Of a DNA stretch of 5,900 nt, positions 5,241 to 5,900 are shown in pieces. Within the stretch, counting starts at the first letter, position 1, and the number at the start of each line of letters is the position of its first letter. The DNA is from Sulfurospirillum arcachonense. Lineage in GTDB: Bacteria > Campylobacterota > Campylobacteria > Campylobacterales > Sulfurospirillaceae. The DNA lies in assembly GCA_015662785.1 (NCBI GenBank), contig DQTM01000272.1, positions 1 through 5,900 of the forward strand. The letters run 5' to 3'. The translations under genes and the position numbers were made by a program. The notes below the pieces were generated by a model. The model had not been told where the DNA came from. It did no database searches and worked only from the letters and a program-made list of their open reading frames with translations.

Positions 5241-5900
5241 ATGAACATAGCCCTACTGAAAAGTAAAACAGACAAAGTAAACATAACAACACAACAAGAG
5301 AGTATCATACGATGGGCAAGGTTAAACGGTGTCAGACTTGATACTACGGAAATAGAGAGTTCTGATAACTCCATAGTATTGGAAGACAGAAGTGAATTTA
5401 AAGGGTTTTTACGCTCTTTAAACTTCAAAGATAGTCTTTTGATTTATGATTTATGGGTATTTAGCAACGATATGGGAGAATTAACCAAAATCTTAGAGTG
5501 TCTTCTTAAAAGAGATATCAATATCCATATGTGTAGTCTAAATATATCAGTTGATGAAAACACAACTCCACTAGAACTCTTGACAATACTTGCACAATAT
5601 AGAGAGAAAAATCTATTAAAAAAAGTAGAAAATTCTCAAGGAAGACCTAAAGGAAGAATGTCAAAGTCAAAATTTGACTCTTTTCGTGTAGAGATTATAG
5701 CTCAACTTAGCGTAGGCGATTCTGTAAGTAAAATTTCAAGAACACTTGGAGTAAGTAGAACTTCGCTCAAAGATTATATTAACTCTCGAGGACTAAAAGA
5801 GTTGATAGAAGCTAAAAAAAGTCTCCTAGAGGAGCCAATCAAAAAAACAAAAAAACAGATAAAAACAAAAGAAGAGTGTTCTCTTATAAAAGGAAGTATA
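5241..5900 (+). CDS. Serine-recombinase-fold protein with missing catalytic residues, C-terminal HTH (runs off right edge)
   Basis: 220 codons are open from the ATG at 5241 to the window end. The layout is that of a small resolvase/invertase: catalytic-fold domain (1-125), GRPKGR minor-groove motif (134-139) as before the Hin HTH, then a helix-turn-helix (148-183, with SVSKISRTLGVSRTSLKDYI), and a Lys-rich tail. Aligned by eye, the active-site 'RVSTDKQ' strand is ALLKSKTDK (4-12), placing Lys9 at the nucleophilic serine. The 'LDRLGR' stretch is LWVFSN (71-76), so both arginines and the aspartate are lost; Arg50 in EDRSEF is kept. Strand exchange is therefore very unlikely, and a role as a dimeric DNA-binding regulator is inferred. 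AAGG lies about 10 bases upstream of the ATG. It is divergent from rpsU and has a strong promoter. No recombination sites or mobile-element ends are visible near it. Confidence 0.82.
   Translation, partial: MNIALLKSKTDKVNITTQQESIIRWARLNGVRLDTTEIESSDNSIVLEDRSEFKGFLRSLNFKDSLLIYDLWVFSNDMGELTKILECLLKRDINIHMCSLNISVDENTTPLELLTILAQYREKNLLKKVENSQGRPKGRMSKSKFDSFRVEIIAQLSVGDSVSKISRTLGVSRTSLKDYINSRGLKELIEAKKSLLEEPIKKTKKQIKTKEECSLIKGSI

Noticed and set aside
5216..5428. 70-codon minus-strand frame opposite the recombinase-like gene
   Set aside because: Antisense to a convincing coding region and leucine/serine-rich, as shadow frames tend to be; no ribosome site noted.
5241..5900. Active phase-variation invertase with nearby inverted sites
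   Set aside because: Catalytic serine and arginines are missing, and the 8-bp inverted repeat upstream is too short and promoter-embedded to be a convincing recombination site.

Overview
The window looks like a chromosomal segment of a Campylobacterota (Epsilonproteobacteria) species, probably a free-living Sulfurimonas/Arcobacter-like bacterium. The base composition is AT-rich and genes are tightly packed. The order rpsU, UPF0323 lipoprotein, glutathionylspermidine-synthase-family ATP-grasp enzyme, D-2-hydroxyacid dehydrogenase matches, from memory, the Campylobacter jejuni Cj0370-Cj0373 neighbourhood. Species assignment is inference.

Minus strand, read right to left. rpsU (5093-4881) has its own promoter and ends in a strong hairpin. 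A new TATAAT box then starts what looks like one long operon. Its genes are a HTH/coiled-coil protein (4790-4131), a UPF0323 lipoprotein (4134-3532), a stand-alone GspS/YgiC-type ATP-grasp ligase (3531-2353) and a membrane J-domain-like protein with a damaged HPD motif (2356-1886). After these come a broken AlaDH/saccharopine-dehydrogenase-type gene (1859-1486), a D-2-hydroxyacid dehydrogenase (1477-545) and the start of a fumarate reductase/succinate dehydrogenase type flavoprotein (545 to beyond the left edge). Most junctions are ATGA, TAATG or directly abutting stop/start pairs, which implies translational coupling.

Plus strand. Divergent from rpsU, a near-consensus sigma-70 promoter drives a protein (5241 to beyond the right edge) with the layout of a small serine recombinase. 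The catalytic serine and the LDRLGR arginines are replaced, so it is probably a DNA-binding regulator derived from a recombinase. An 8-bp inverted repeat lies between the two divergent promoters.

The most interesting pair is the lipoprotein and the ATP-grasp enzyme. The lipoprotein ends in a basic Gly/Ser/Phe-rich tail closing with Gly-Gly. The enzyme family forms amide bonds on a C-terminal glycine carboxylate. This resembles the E. coli YgiB/YgiC pairing and suggests the lipoprotein tail could be the ligase substrate; this is a hypothesis. No tRNA, rRNA, CRISPR array or insertion sequence was seen. No gene-free stretch exceeds 300 bases.
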